A DNA stretch of 64,000 nt from Gemmatimonadota bacterium (GTDB lineage: Bacteria > Gemmatimonadota > Gemmatimonadetes > Gemmatimonadales > Gemmatimonadaceae): NCBI GenBank assembly GCA_028287235.1, contig JAQBQB010000016.1, positions 24,430 to 88,429 of the forward strand, written 5' to 3'. The translations under genes and the position numbers were made by a program. Positions 46,572-56,067 of this stretch are shown here, piece by piece (position 1 is the first letter of the stretch; every line of letters starts with the position of its first letter). A model generated the notes under the pieces. It ran no database searches. It was not told where the DNA came from and saw only the letters and a list, made by a program, of their open reading frames with translations.

Positions 46572-46731
46572 GAATTTCGCGCACGGTGCCGCCCTGCCCA
46601 CCTGCGCCGCAGTGATCGACATCGATGCGGCCTCCGATTCCTCGGCGAGTCCCGGCGTCGCCGTCGACCATCACCGCGCACAACGCGCGCGATGGCAGCC
46701 TGTGTCGATCGGCGCTAGAAACCGCGAACGG

Positions 46732-47001
46732 CTACCACCACGTCCCAAACGCCGGGTACGCCACTTCGCGATAGTTCAACAGGCGCGGATTGAGCGTTCC
46801 TTGCAACCGCCGGTGCGCGTCGATGCTCTGATCGCCGCTCTGGACGGCCTGAAAGGCGCGGCTCGACGACATGGCCTGGCCGTTCGCCCACGCCCGCTGC
46901 GGAATCGACGCGCAGCCCGCCAGGGCGCCGAGGGAGCCGATCACCATGGCGAGCCGGGCCGCGGCCTTCACCACCGGCATGACGTTCGTTGGCATTTCCA
47001 T
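46732..47001 (-). CDS. Small unrecognised lipoprotein
   Basis: The 89-aa protein from ATG 47001 has AGGAG 5 nt upstream and a lipoprotein signal (VIGSLGALAGC). The mature part is short and polar (ASIPQRAWANGQAMSSSRAFQAVQSGDQSIDAHRRLQGTLNPRLL) and ends AYPAFGTWW. No family is recognised. It lies 192 bp after the PPK2 gene on the same strand. Confidence 0.6.
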   Translation of the reverse strand: MEMPTNVMPVVKAAARLAMVIGSLGALAGCASIPQRAWANGQAMSSSRAFQAVQSGDQSIDAHRRLQGTLNPRLLNYREVAYPAFGTWW

Positions 47002-47193
47002 TCGAGCTCCTGGTGTGTTGTGGCACTCGTCCAGTGACTGCGCAGATCGTGGACCACGACGACCGCCGAGCGCCGAAGTCGGTCTTCCGGGGTCGGACAC
47101 TCGGCTGACACCCCACCCTCGTTGCACCCCTACGTCCCAATCGCCTGCCAGTCGCCCGGGCCTCGCGTGCGGCGGCCAGGAGCGCCGTCTTGC

Positions 47194-47994
47194 TCAGACG
47201 ATCTTGAGTCCACGGATCGCCGGACTGGCCTCCGGATAGCGCAAGCCGAGGTCGTCCATCACGTCGGCGATTCGACGCGCGATGAGCCAGTTGCGCAGGT
47301 TCTTGTCGTCGGCCGGCACGAGGTACCACGGCGCCCACTTGGTGCTGCATTCGCGGAGTACATCCTTGTACGCCGTCGTGTACTCCTTCCACTTCGCGCG
47401 ATCGTCCAGGTCGCCCACCTGGAACTTCCAGTTCTTCGTCTCGTCGGCGAGCCGCTCCTCGAGCCGCCGCTTCTGCTCGTCGCGCGACACGTGCAGGAAG
47501 AACTTGAGAATGACCGTTCCGTTCTCCGACAGCATCCGCTCGAAATCGTTGATCTGCTCGTAGCGCGCAGCGCACTCGCGCTTGGGCAGCTCGTGATGCA
47601 CGCGTGGAACGAGGACGTCCTCGTAGTGCGAGCGGTTGAAGATGCCGATCATGCTCCGTGCCGGCGCGGCCTGATGGACGCGCCAGAGATAGTCGTGCTG
47701 CTGCTCGCGCTCCGAGGGCTTCTTGAAGGTAGTCACCTGACAGCCCTGCGGGTTTACCGCGCTGAACACCTTGCGGATCGTCCCGTCCTTTCCGGACGCG
47801 TCGCGGCCCTGCAGGACGATTAGCATCGCAAACCGGCCGTCGGCGTAGAACACTTCCTGCAGTCGCGAGATGCGCTCCGTCTCCTCGTCGATCAGCTCCT
47901 TGAGCCGCCCGTCCGAGGGCGCGCTCTTGGGCGGATGCGCGTCGCTGTCGCGCAGCTTGATGCTGTCCGCCGGGTCGATCGGTTTGAGTCGCAT
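47194..47994 (-). CDS. ppk2: PPK2-family polyphosphate kinase/phosphotransferase
   Basis: The 266-aa protein has Walker A GRDASGKDG at 63-71, the lid and Walker B-like region FNRSHYEDVLVPRVH, and TTFKKPSEREQQHDYLWRVH. These are PPK2 hallmarks. The enzyme uses polyphosphate to phosphorylate nucleotides (AMP, ADP or GDP). The single-domain length and N-terminal DPADSIKLR segment resemble the polyphosphate:nucleotide phosphotransferase group. The subclass cannot be fixed from sequence alone. It starts 34 bp after the S9 peptidase stop. Confidence 0.93.
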   Translation of the reverse strand: MRLKPIDPADSIKLRDSDAHPPKSAPSDGRLKELIDEETERISRLQEVFYADGRFAMLIVLQGRDASGKDGTIRKVFSAVNPQGCQVTTFKKPSEREQQHDYLWRVHQAAPARSMIGIFNRSHYEDVLVPRVHHELPKRECAARYEQINDFERMLSENGTVILKFFLHVSRDEQKRRLEERLADETKNWKFQVGDLDDRAKWKEYTTAYKDVLRECSTKWAPWYLVPADDKNLRNWLIARRIADVMDDLGLRYPEASPAIRGLKIV

Positions 47995-48028
47995 GCGGGA
48001 ATGCTACGCCGGTACCGTGCCGACCGGA

Positions 48029-50941
48029 TCACGGGCTGCCGGCCGGCCGCGCGGGCGCGCCAGCCTGGACGGCGGGCACGTCGGCGGTTCCCGAAGCGCC
48101 CTTGAGCATCTTCTGACGAGTGAGGTAGCTCTCGCCGTCGGTGATCCACGGCTGCGCCGGCTCGCCCTTGAGATAATGGCCGAACCAATCGAGCTGGCGA
48201 CGCAGGTAATCCGCCTGGCTCTCGGGACGCGCGACGCCGTGATTCTCACCCTCGTACACGAGATACACCACGTTCTTTCCGAGCCGGCGGCCGAAGTTGT
48301 AGAGCTCCTGACTCTGGAACGGATTGACGTTGCCGTCGACGTCGCCTTCCTCGAGCAACAGCGGCGTGTGCAGCGAATCGATCGACAGCACCGTGGAGTT
48401 TCGGATGTACGCCTGCGGATCCTCCCACAGCGACACCTGCATGCGCTCCTGGCCCGTCTCGAAGTGCCCCGTCTCCGGGAGACCCGAGTTGCCCGACGTG
48501 TAGCCATAGAAGCTGATCAGATCCGTGAGCGGCGCGCCGGCGATCGACGCGGCGAACGTTCCCGGATTGTGCACGGCGTAGAACGCCGACTGATAGCCCC
48601 CCCACGAGTGGCCCATGTTGCCCACGTGCTTGCCGTCGATGTCCGGCACTTTCGCCAAGACCGTGTGCACCGCTTCCGTCACGCAGTCGAGACCGGAGTA
48701 GCCGGGATTGCGCGCCTGGAACACGATGTCGGGGCGCAGCACGAAGTATCCATTCTGGCTGAACACCGACGTGTTGTAGGTGCTCCGCTCGCTGGGCACG
48801 ACGTACTGATGGAAGCCCTGTGAGAGCTTTTCGTAGTAGTACACGACCATTGGATATTTCTTGCCCGGCTGATAGTCGGCCGGATACGTGAGCATCATTT
48901 GCAGCTTGTCGCCGCGCTTGTTCGAGTAATCCATGAGGACCTGCTTGCCCCATGCATGATCCTTCTGGAACGGATTGGTGTGCGACACCTGCTTCGCGTC
49001 GGCGAGCGTAGAGCCGGCGACGAAGAAGTTCGGCGACTCCTCGTACGTCTGCTCTTCCATGAGGTAGACATCGGCGTTCTTCGCCTTCTTGAGACTCGAC
49101 ACCTGCTTGTCGAGCCACACCAACCGCTGCACCGGTTGGCCGACGGCGAGCCTGGCATAGCCGCTCTTCTTGTTGTACTCACCGGTCGCCGTGAGAATGA
49201 GCGGCTTGCTCGTATCGATCGCGCGGCCCTCGCCGTCGAGCGAACAGGGCGTCGCCGCGCGCGCCGCGCTGCCGCCGCGACCACCGCCGCCGCCACCGAA
49301 GCCGCCGCCTTCGCTCGCGCAGCGGTACACCGTGGAATCTTCCTTTCCGCGCGTGAGCCGCACGGCGTTCGATCCGTCGAGGTTCACCTGCCAGAGGTCG
49401 AACCGATCGTAGACGATCGCCGACTTCTCACCGGTCGTGAACCCGGCCATGCCGTACGCCCTGCGTTCCGGAACCGGGTGATCGTCTTCCATGTTCACGA
49501 AGGCGCTCTTGATCTTGCCGGTGACGTTCGCGCGCGCGCCGCTTGCGAGATCGACCGACCACCACTGGCCGTCCTGCTGGTACATCGCCACACGGCCGCT
49601 GGGGCTGAGCGTCGCGCCGAACCGCGACTTCGACAGCAGCTTGTCGCGCTTGCCCGTTGCCGGATCGACGCGATACACGTCGCGCACGTCGCGGCCCGAC
49701 ATGTACTCCGCGGCATACGGCGCGTCGTCGAGCGTGAGCACGACGTTGCCGAGCTCGGAGATCTGCACGGTCTCGTACGGGTCGGTCGTGAGACGCGCCA
49801 CGCCGTTCTGTCCGACGTGCCACGCGACCGCCGTCGTCCGCTGGCGATCCTGCGCGGCGTTCACTTCCTGTTGATGGAACTGGCGCACGTCCTTCGCGTG
49901 CCAGATCTGAACGCGCGCTGGAGCGTAGTCGCCGACGGCGCGAGCGCCGGCGGGTGCCGGCTTGGGCTCGCGCGGCGCGATTCCGAAGAACAGCGTGCTT
50001 CCGTCTTCCGACCATTGCGGCGCGCGGTACCCGGCCACGCGCATCTCCCTCGGAAACGCGTTGTCGCTCGAGAAGTCATACGCTTGCTTCGCGCCGCGCG
50101 CGGACACGCCGCGCCAGGCGAGCACGGTATAGCTCGTATCGATGAACGCGGTGTCGATTCTGCTGCGCATCGCCGCGAGATCGTCGCTCTTGGCGCGCCA
50201 CTGGAGCCCGGTGTAGTGCGCCTCGGCCGCGTCGAGCGATCGAATGGCGCCGGTGCGCGCGTCGAGCAGCTGCACGCCGTTGCCCGTCTTTCCGTCGACG
50301 TCGATCGCCATCGCCAACAGACCGCCGTCCTCGTTCCAAACCGCCTCGGCCACGTTGCCGAGCGTGAGCTCGGTGCCTGCGTCGAGGTCGCGAACGATGA
50401 CGTCCGATCCTCGGCGCCCCGCAATGCCGTAGCGGCGCAGCGCCACATGGGAGCCGTCGTTACTCAGCTGATAACTCTGAATGTCGTCGAAGGTAGTCGC
50501 GACGCCGCTGCGCAAGTCGACGACGCCGACCTTGTTCCGATTCGCGGCCGGCGCGGCGTTCGCTCCGCCGGCCGCACCACCGCGGCGACCTCGTCCGCCA
50601 CGAGCGCCCGCGCCCGCCGTGTCGGGTAGGATCGTATACAGCAGCCAGCGGCCGTTGGTCGTGAACTGCGGCGCCGTCGCGGAGCGTACGGTATGGTCCG
50701 TCTCGTTGTCGACCGTCCGATAGCGGAGCTCGGTGCTTCCGTTTCCGCGGCGCAGGTCGTACGCGACCCACTTGCCATCGGGAGAGAGGGCGCCATTGCC
50801 GAGCGTCTCCCACATGGCGTAGTCGGCGGGCCCGAGTGCGGCGGTCGCGGATGCAGCCGGGGACGTGGCGTGTTGCGCGTGGGCAACGAGGGGAGCAGCC
50901 GCGGACAGGAGGACAGCGGCGTAGCGGTTTGCGCGGAGCAT
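48029..50941 (-). CDS. S9-family (prolyl oligopeptidase-like) serine peptidase, exported
   Basis: The 970-aa protein from ATG 50941 has GAGG 6 nt upstream and a signal peptide (VLLSAAAPLVAHAQ). The N-terminal part is a beta-propeller (WETLGNGALSPDGKWVAYDL and similar SPDG-type blades) with a Gly-rich insert (GGGFGGGGGGRGG). The C-terminal alpha/beta-hydrolase has the nucleophile in GHSWGGYQ (about residue 779), Asp in EEGDVDGN and His in GENHG near the end. It cleaves peptides in the periplasm or outside. It follows the second susCD pair, which suggests peptide use. Confidence 0.94.
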   Translation of the reverse strand: MLRANRYAAVLLSAAAPLVAHAQHATSPAASATAALGPADYAMWETLGNGALSPDGKWVAYDLRRGNGSTELRYRTVDNETDHTVRSATAPQFTTNGRWLLYTILPDTAGAGARGGRGRRGGAAGGANAAPAANRNKVGVVDLRSGVATTFDDIQSYQLSNDGSHVALRRYGIAGRRGSDVIVRDLDAGTELTLGNVAEAVWNEDGGLLAMAIDVDGKTGNGVQLLDARTGAIRSLDAAEAHYTGLQWRAKSDDLAAMRSRIDTAFIDTSYTVLAWRGVSARGAKQAYDFSSDNAFPREMRVAGYRAPQWSEDGSTLFFGIAPREPKPAPAGARAVGDYAPARVQIWHAKDVRQFHQQEVNAAQDRQRTTAVAWHVGQNGVARLTTDPYETVQISELGNVVLTLDDAPYAAEYMSGRDVRDVYRVDPATGKRDKLLSKSRFGATLSPSGRVAMYQQDGQWWSVDLASGARANVTGKIKSAFVNMEDDHPVPERRAYGMAGFTTGEKSAIVYDRFDLWQVNLDGSNAVRLTRGKEDSTVYRCASEGGGFGGGGGGRGGSAARAATPCSLDGEGRAIDTSKPLILTATGEYNKKSGYARLAVGQPVQRLVWLDKQVSSLKKAKNADVYLMEEQTYEESPNFFVAGSTLADAKQVSHTNPFQKDHAWGKQVLMDYSNKRGDKLQMMLTYPADYQPGKKYPMVVYYYEKLSQGFHQYVVPSERSTYNTSVFSQNGYFVLRPDIVFQARNPGYSGLDCVTEAVHTVLAKVPDIDGKHVGNMGHSWGGYQSAFYAVHNPGTFAASIAGAPLTDLISFYGYTSGNSGLPETGHFETGQERMQVSLWEDPQAYIRNSTVLSIDSLHTPLLLEEGDVDGNVNPFQSQELYNFGRRLGKNVVYLVYEGENHGVARPESQADYLRRQLDWFGHYLKGEPAQPWITDGESYLTRQKMLKGASGTADVPAVQAGAPARPAGSP

Positions 50942-51020
50942 GAAGCGCCTCGAGGGGAGGAATGAGAGGATCGCCAAGATCATATTCTTTCGCGCGGCGA
51001 ATGACAATGACGGATAGCAA

Positions 51021-51050
51021 ATGGCCCGCGGCATTGCTGCCGCGGGCCAT
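51021..51050 (-). terminator. Hairpin terminator behind the second susD
   Basis: Perfect 13-bp arms (51021-51033 and 51038-51050) flank a TTGC loop. The hairpin lies between the susD stop and the S9 peptidase start. The T-tract is weak (TTGCT). Confidence 0.65.
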
Positions 51051-51069
51051 GGTGCATCGTCTCGCCAAA

Positions 51070-52503
51070 TTACGCGTTTCGGTCGATACAACCGTTGAAC
51101 TGTGAGTTCACGCGCTCGGCATCGGGCACCGGGAAATTCACGTCGGTGCCGTACGGAACGCCTTTGTACTGAGACCCAGTTGGGAAGACTTTGTCCTGCG
51201 TGCGACCGTACTGTCTGATGAGCCGGCGCAAGTCGCTCAACCGATAGCCGCGGCCAAATTGCCAGAAGGCCTTCTCGCGGAAGAACAGGCTGACGGCGGC
51301 ATCCTTCGTCGCCGGCGTCGTGGCAATCGCAGGCATGGTAGCCGCCTGGAAGTTGCCGATCTTCGGCGGGGCGGTCCGCAGCGCGTTGAGCGTGGCCATC
51401 ATTCCGGTGAAATTGCTGGCGGCAAGCTGCGCTTCGGCTTCGATCAGCCGGGCGTCGATGCCGGACACCATCGGAATCGGATCATCACGGTTCTTGTACA
51501 CCTGCTGGATGAAGAGCGGCGTCTGGCCCGCGTCTTCTGCCGGCAGCTTGATGTCGACGCCCCTGACGATCGGAACGCGCGGGTCGTTCAGCGACGCGAA
51601 TGGAATGGCGTTGATCGTCTGGAACGTTTTGCCGCCGTAGTTCACGACGCTGTCGCCGACCGAATAGCGCGCGATCGAGTTGTTCAGCGTCCAGATACCC
51701 AGGTCGTCGGTGTTGCTCGACGCTTGGGTGATGAACACGTACTGATAGGACGACGCAATCGTCCCCGCCGGGACGAGTGCGGCCGCGGTGGCATACTGTC
51801 CCTTGTCGACCAGCACGCGCGCCTTGGTGATCAGCGTCGCGTTGCGAACCGCGACGGCGTTCACGTCCGTGGCGGCACCGAGGATCGTCAGCGCGCTGTC
51901 GAGGTGCGCCAGCGCAACGTCGTACACCTCGGCGTTCGTCCGCGGCTTGAAGTCGGGCAGCGAATAATCGACGACGCCCTGCGTGTTGAAGCCGAGCGGA
52001 ATGCCGTTGCAGAAATTCTCGGCCAGGGTCATCTCGAGGAAACCGAGTGCCATGTACAGCTCGCCGATGTCCGCGGTCTTCGTCGGCTCGAACTTGAGCT
52101 CGGCGACGATAGCGTCACGGATGTAGCCGCGCGCTTGCGTCGTCCGGGTATAGTTGCTGGCCGAGTTGTCCGGACTGATCGTGCGGGCATCGACGTCGTT
52201 CTGAGAGTTCTGGAAATCCGAGTTCATGAACTCGTCCGTCAGGAGACCCGAGGCCTCCCAGATCGACGAGCCGGCGAATCCTGCAACCGCGGGATCGCTG
52301 ACGACGAACTTGAGACGGCCCATGGCGCCGATTTTCAGCGCCGCCGCCGAGGCGGGCGAGCCCACGGCCGTCTGGTCCACGACGCCGGGGTTCTGTGGCT
52401 GCAGCAACTCGTTCTTGACGTCGCATGCTGTAGGCACGAGGAAGACCGCAAGCAACGCCGCGGCGCGCGTAACCCCTCGAGCGCTTTGCATCTGATTCTT
52501 CAT
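51070..52503 (-). CDS. SusD/RagB-type lipoprotein, second copy
   Basis: The 477-aa protein has a lipobox near FLVPTAC and the CDVKNELLQPQNPGVVD N-terminus found in Gemmatimonadota SusD proteins. The helical body has AEVYDVALAHLDSALTILGAA and DARLIEAEAQLAASNFTGMMATLNALRTAPPKIG. The C-terminus has FFREKAFWQFGRGYRLSDLRRLIRQYGRTQDKVFPTG, typical of the family. It is 21 bp downstream of its susC. GAGGA precedes the ATG. Confidence 0.93.
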   Translation of the reverse strand: MKNQMQSARGVTRAAALLAVFLVPTACDVKNELLQPQNPGVVDQTAVGSPASAAALKIGAMGRLKFVVSDPAVAGFAGSSIWEASGLLTDEFMNSDFQNSQNDVDARTISPDNSASNYTRTTQARGYIRDAIVAELKFEPTKTADIGELYMALGFLEMTLAENFCNGIPLGFNTQGVVDYSLPDFKPRTNAEVYDVALAHLDSALTILGAATDVNAVAVRNATLITKARVLVDKGQYATAAALVPAGTIASSYQYVFITQASSNTDDLGIWTLNNSIARYSVGDSVVNYGGKTFQTINAIPFASLNDPRVPIVRGVDIKLPAEDAGQTPLFIQQVYKNRDDPIPMVSGIDARLIEAEAQLAASNFTGMMATLNALRTAPPKIGNFQAATMPAIATTPATKDAAVSLFFREKAFWQFGRGYRLSDLRRLIRQYGRTQDKVFPTGSQYKGVPYGTDVNFPVPDAERVNSQFNGCIDRNA

Positions 52504-52524
52504 TTATCTGCGTCCTCGAGAGGG

Positions 52525-55500
52525 TTAGTACTTGAGGTTGAGACGGAGCGTGAAATACGTCGGCAGGCCGGTGGTCTGGAACTCGTTCTGCGCTTCCGAC
52601 TGCGTGAGGCCGTAGTTCGCTTCCGGATCAATGCCCGTCCAGGAGCTCCAGGTGTGCAGGTTGCGCGCACCGAAGACGAGGGTCGAGCCGCGCTGTGCAC
52701 GGAGCCGCGACGTGATGATGCTCGGGAGCTGCGCAACCACCGAGAACTCGCGCAGCTTCCAGAACTGGTTGTTCTGGAAGTAGCCGACGGACGACTTGTA
52801 GTTCGTGCCGGCGACCACGGTGCCAAACGTCTTGGCGATCGCGGCAGCCTGGCGGTCCAACGGCGCCGTGGGGTCCTGCGTGTCGCGGCAGGAGAACGGA
52901 CCGGTGTTGCACTGGAAGTTGTTCGCGCCGTCGAGAATGCTGGCACCGCCCTTGTAATCGAACATGAACTGCAGGCGTAGGCGGCGTGAGAACAGGTCGA
53001 AGCCGTTCTGGATCGAGATGATGTCGCGCGGCACGCGGTAGCCGAACGACTTGAAGCCGGAGTCGACGTGCACCTCAGAGATCTGCAACACGCCGTCGCC
53101 GTTGTCGTCGTGATACGTGTACGGGCGATACCACTGCTCGTTGATCGGATGACCGGGAATCTGACGCGCTTCGCCGCTCGTGCTGCCGCTCGTCGTTCTG
53201 AGACAGGGCACGGTCTCGGTCGCCGAGAGGACGCACGTGCTCGACACAGAACCCAGGCTCAAGATCTTGTTGCTGAAATGCGATGCGTTGACGAGCACGT
53301 CCCAGCCGAACTGGCGGCGGTCGATCAGTTGCGCGTTGGCCTGCACTTCGTGACCCCAACCCTGCGTCGATCCCACGTTGAGCAATGGGGACAGCTGCGA
53401 CGCCGTCGACGACGGAGCGAGGTTGATGTTCACCAGCGCGTCGGTCGTCTTCTTGTTCCAGAACGTGTATTCGAAGTGGAGCTTGTTGCTCAGCATCTGC
53501 GCGTCGAACCCTGCCTCGTACTCGGCCGACCGCTCCGGCTTGAGGTTGGCGTTGCCCGGCTGGCTCGCGGTCAAACCCGGAGAGTCGACTTCAGTCGTGT
53601 TGTTGCGGCCGGTCAGCGCCACGGTGGCCGGGCTAAACGTGACGAGCCCCTGCGTCGCGCCAGGCTGCACGCCGCTGGCCCCGTAAGCCGAACGCACGCG
53701 GAACTGATTCAGCCAGGAATACTGCGGGAAGAACGGCTCGTCGGACGCGATCCACGACAAGCTGACCTTCGGGTAGTACACCTGTTGGAAGTTCGTTCCG
53801 AAGGCGCTGTTCTGATCGGTTCTCACGGCGGCGGTGAGGAACAACCGGTCGCGAATGCCCGCCTGCTCCTGGACGTAGAGACCGAGCGTCTTCACGGCCG
53901 TCGGCTGGCCCTGCGATCCGTTGCGCGTGGACGCAGCGGATACCGTCGAAGCGCCCGGAGGAAGCGTGGTGCCGTTCGTGCGCACCGAGTCGACTTCGAG
54001 GTTGGTGTAATCGGCGCCGAGGCTGGTCTTGACGTTCATCCAGGTGCGCGGATTCCATGTCGACGTGCTCGCAAGCTTCGCGGAGAAGTTGCGGAACTTC
54101 GTCTGGTTGTCGGTCACGCGACCGAGCTTCGCCGTCGCGCTCTGCGGTGGGCACTCGGTGAGGCGGCAGAGCTGGAAGAAATCGACGGCCGACAGGTCGA
54201 GGCCTGCGGTGCCTTCGTTCTGCATCCAGCTGAGCGGACGCCAGGTGCCCGTCGTGCTGCCCGTGAAGCGCTGCACGTCGGAATTCTGGGTGACCTGCAT
54301 GATGTCGCCCGGCGCAAACTGTAGCGCGTCGTGCAGATACACGCCGTCGGCCTGATTCGGATCTTTGTCGAGGCCGCAGGGGAACTTGCCGGTGGGGCAG
54401 CCCTTGTAGCCGTAGTTCTGCATGCCCACATAGTAGAGCGCGATGATCAAGTCGCTCTCGGGTGGAATGCGGTTGTCGAGCTTGGAGAATCCGCTCGTGA
54501 TGTTGAGGTCGAACTTCGGGCTCAAGCTGGCGTTGATGTTGCCGCGAAACGATGCGCGCTGCTGGGCCGACGGGTGATACCACTCGTCACGCACGGGCGT
54601 CCGCGCCGAATCGAAGCGGGCAAGCTCGTAGCTCGGCATCTGGATGGGGCCGATCTCGTTGTCCATGTCGCCGCTGGCGAAGAAGCGCACCGCGTCGTTT
54701 CCGCCGCTCACGTTGCCGCCGAACAGGCTGCCGTGACCGAGCTTCACGAACGTGGCGGCGGGATCCGTCATCCAGTTGTACTTGGTCACGCTGTCCGACG
54801 TACACGAGCCGGTGAACTTGGAGGTGGTCATCGTCGCGAGCTGGCATCGCGAGACGATGCCCTTCGAGTCATGGCCGAAGTTTGCGTACATGTCCTGATA
54901 CGGCACGCGGTCGTCGACCGTGCGGCCTTCCGCCGACCAGTTCCAGCGCGTGGTTCCGGCGCGGCCCTTCTTGGTCGTGATGACGACGACGCCGTTGGCT
55001 GCGTTGGTGCCGTACAGCGTTGCCGCCGACGGACCCTTCACGATTTCGATGTCTTCGATCTCTTCCGGATTCAGCGAGTTGAGCAGCGAGAAGCCCGCGT
55101 CGGTGCCCGACGACAGGGCGCTGGCCCCGTAACGCACTCCGTCAACGTACCAGATCGGCGCGTTGCTCAAGCTGATCGACGAGACACCGCGAATGCGCAC
55201 CGTCGGCGCGGCGCCAAGCTCGGTGCCGGGAAGCAGCGTCACGCCCGGGCTCTTGGCGATCATCAGATCGGTGAGATTGTGCGTCGGCATCTCTTCCACC
55301 CGCTTGCCGACGTCGCCAAGCGTGGAAACGGAATTTCCAAGCTCGACACGCCGCTGCTGGCCGGTCGCAGTCGTGACGACTTCCTGAAGCTGCGCGACCG
55401 CGACGGGGAGCTCGAAATCCGCCGTGGTGTTTCCCGTCGCGGCGACGGTGATCGTCTTCTTCTGCGATTGGAATCCGACGCGCAGCACTTGGAGCTGCGT

Positions 55501-55722
55501 CGATCCCGCTGGAACGTTTCGGAGTGTGAACCTGCCGTCCTCGCTCGTCGTGCCGAAGATCGTCGTACCGATGACGAGTACGCGCGCCTCGGCGAGCGGC
55601 TGACCCGACCCCGTCACGCGCCCGGTGATCGTGCCTTGCGCTTGCAGGTGGTGCGCTGCGCCAGTCAGCAGCATGAGCGCGGCGCCAACTGCCGCGGATA
55701 TTCTCCAGCGTCCAAATGTCAT
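52525..55722 (-). CDS. SusC/RagA-type TonB-linked receptor, second copy
   Basis: The 1065-aa protein from ATG 55722 has GGAGGAG upstream and a signal peptide (LLTGAAHHLQAQ). An N-terminal regulatory-like domain follows (GTITGRVTGSGQPLAEARVLV), then a plug with DLMIAKSPGVTLLPGTELG, IWYVDGVRYG and IEDIEIVKGPSAATLYGTNAANGVVVITT. The beta-barrel ends TYFTLRLNLKY. It transports substrates with the SusD encoded 21 bp downstream. It is divergent from an M14 carboxypeptidase and upstream of an S9 peptidase, which points to peptides as cargo (inference). Confidence 0.95.
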   Translation of the reverse strand: MTFGRWRISAAVGAALMLLTGAAHHLQAQGTITGRVTGSGQPLAEARVLVIGTTIFGTTSEDGRFTLRNVPAGSTQLQVLRVGFQSQKKTITVAATGNTTADFELPVAVAQLQEVVTTATGQQRRVELGNSVSTLGDVGKRVEEMPTHNLTDLMIAKSPGVTLLPGTELGAAPTVRIRGVSSISLSNAPIWYVDGVRYGASALSSGTDAGFSLLNSLNPEEIEDIEIVKGPSAATLYGTNAANGVVVITTKKGRAGTTRWNWSAEGRTVDDRVPYQDMYANFGHDSKGIVSRCQLATMTTSKFTGSCTSDSVTKYNWMTDPAATFVKLGHGSLFGGNVSGGNDAVRFFASGDMDNEIGPIQMPSYELARFDSARTPVRDEWYHPSAQQRASFRGNINASLSPKFDLNITSGFSKLDNRIPPESDLIIALYYVGMQNYGYKGCPTGKFPCGLDKDPNQADGVYLHDALQFAPGDIMQVTQNSDVQRFTGSTTGTWRPLSWMQNEGTAGLDLSAVDFFQLCRLTECPPQSATAKLGRVTDNQTKFRNFSAKLASTSTWNPRTWMNVKTSLGADYTNLEVDSVRTNGTTLPPGASTVSAASTRNGSQGQPTAVKTLGLYVQEQAGIRDRLFLTAAVRTDQNSAFGTNFQQVYYPKVSLSWIASDEPFFPQYSWLNQFRVRSAYGASGVQPGATQGLVTFSPATVALTGRNNTTEVDSPGLTASQPGNANLKPERSAEYEAGFDAQMLSNKLHFEYTFWNKKTTDALVNINLAPSSTASQLSPLLNVGSTQGWGHEVQANAQLIDRRQFGWDVLVNASHFSNKILSLGSVSSTCVLSATETVPCLRTTSGSTSGEARQIPGHPINEQWYRPYTYHDDNGDGVLQISEVHVDSGFKSFGYRVPRDIISIQNGFDLFSRRLRLQFMFDYKGGASILDGANNFQCNTGPFSCRDTQDPTAPLDRQAAAIAKTFGTVVAGTNYKSSVGYFQNNQFWKLREFSVVAQLPSIITSRLRAQRGSTLVFGARNLHTWSSWTGIDPEANYGLTQSEAQNEFQTTGLPTYFTLRLNLKY

Positions 55723-56067
55723 GATCGTTTCTCCTCCAGGGAGGGGCGGGCGGGGCAACGAACAACAACGAGGATAGGGCGCCGACGAGAGTCGGCATGG
55801 GCCCAGCTACGACTGCATGGGGAACGGGAACAGACCGCGGTGCTCGCGGGGTGGGGTCGTGGCGTCGGACGCTACATGGCCGGAACAGTCACGTCAAGAA
55901 CCTTGGGTGCCAGACATTCGGTCACATCACGCAGCCAACCGTACGCTTCCCGTACGCCGAACCGACCTTGACCGCACGACTGGTGCGACGACAGGACAAT
56001 GCGCATTTTCGCACCTGCACCGCGCGCGGCGGCGCGTAGCCGCGCGACCACGACTCAGGAGAATTCG
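55723..56067. other. Divergent intergenic region of susC-2 and the M14 peptidase
   Basis: This 345-bp gap has no supported gene. A short inverted repeat (CGTACG) occurs near 55942-55957. A TTGACC at 55971-55976 has no good -10 at proper spacing. Promoters for both neighbours should lie here. Confidence 0.4.

Noticed and set aside
55971..56000. TTGACC as promoter of the M14 gene
   Set aside because: No -10-like hexamer lies 16-19 bp downstream.
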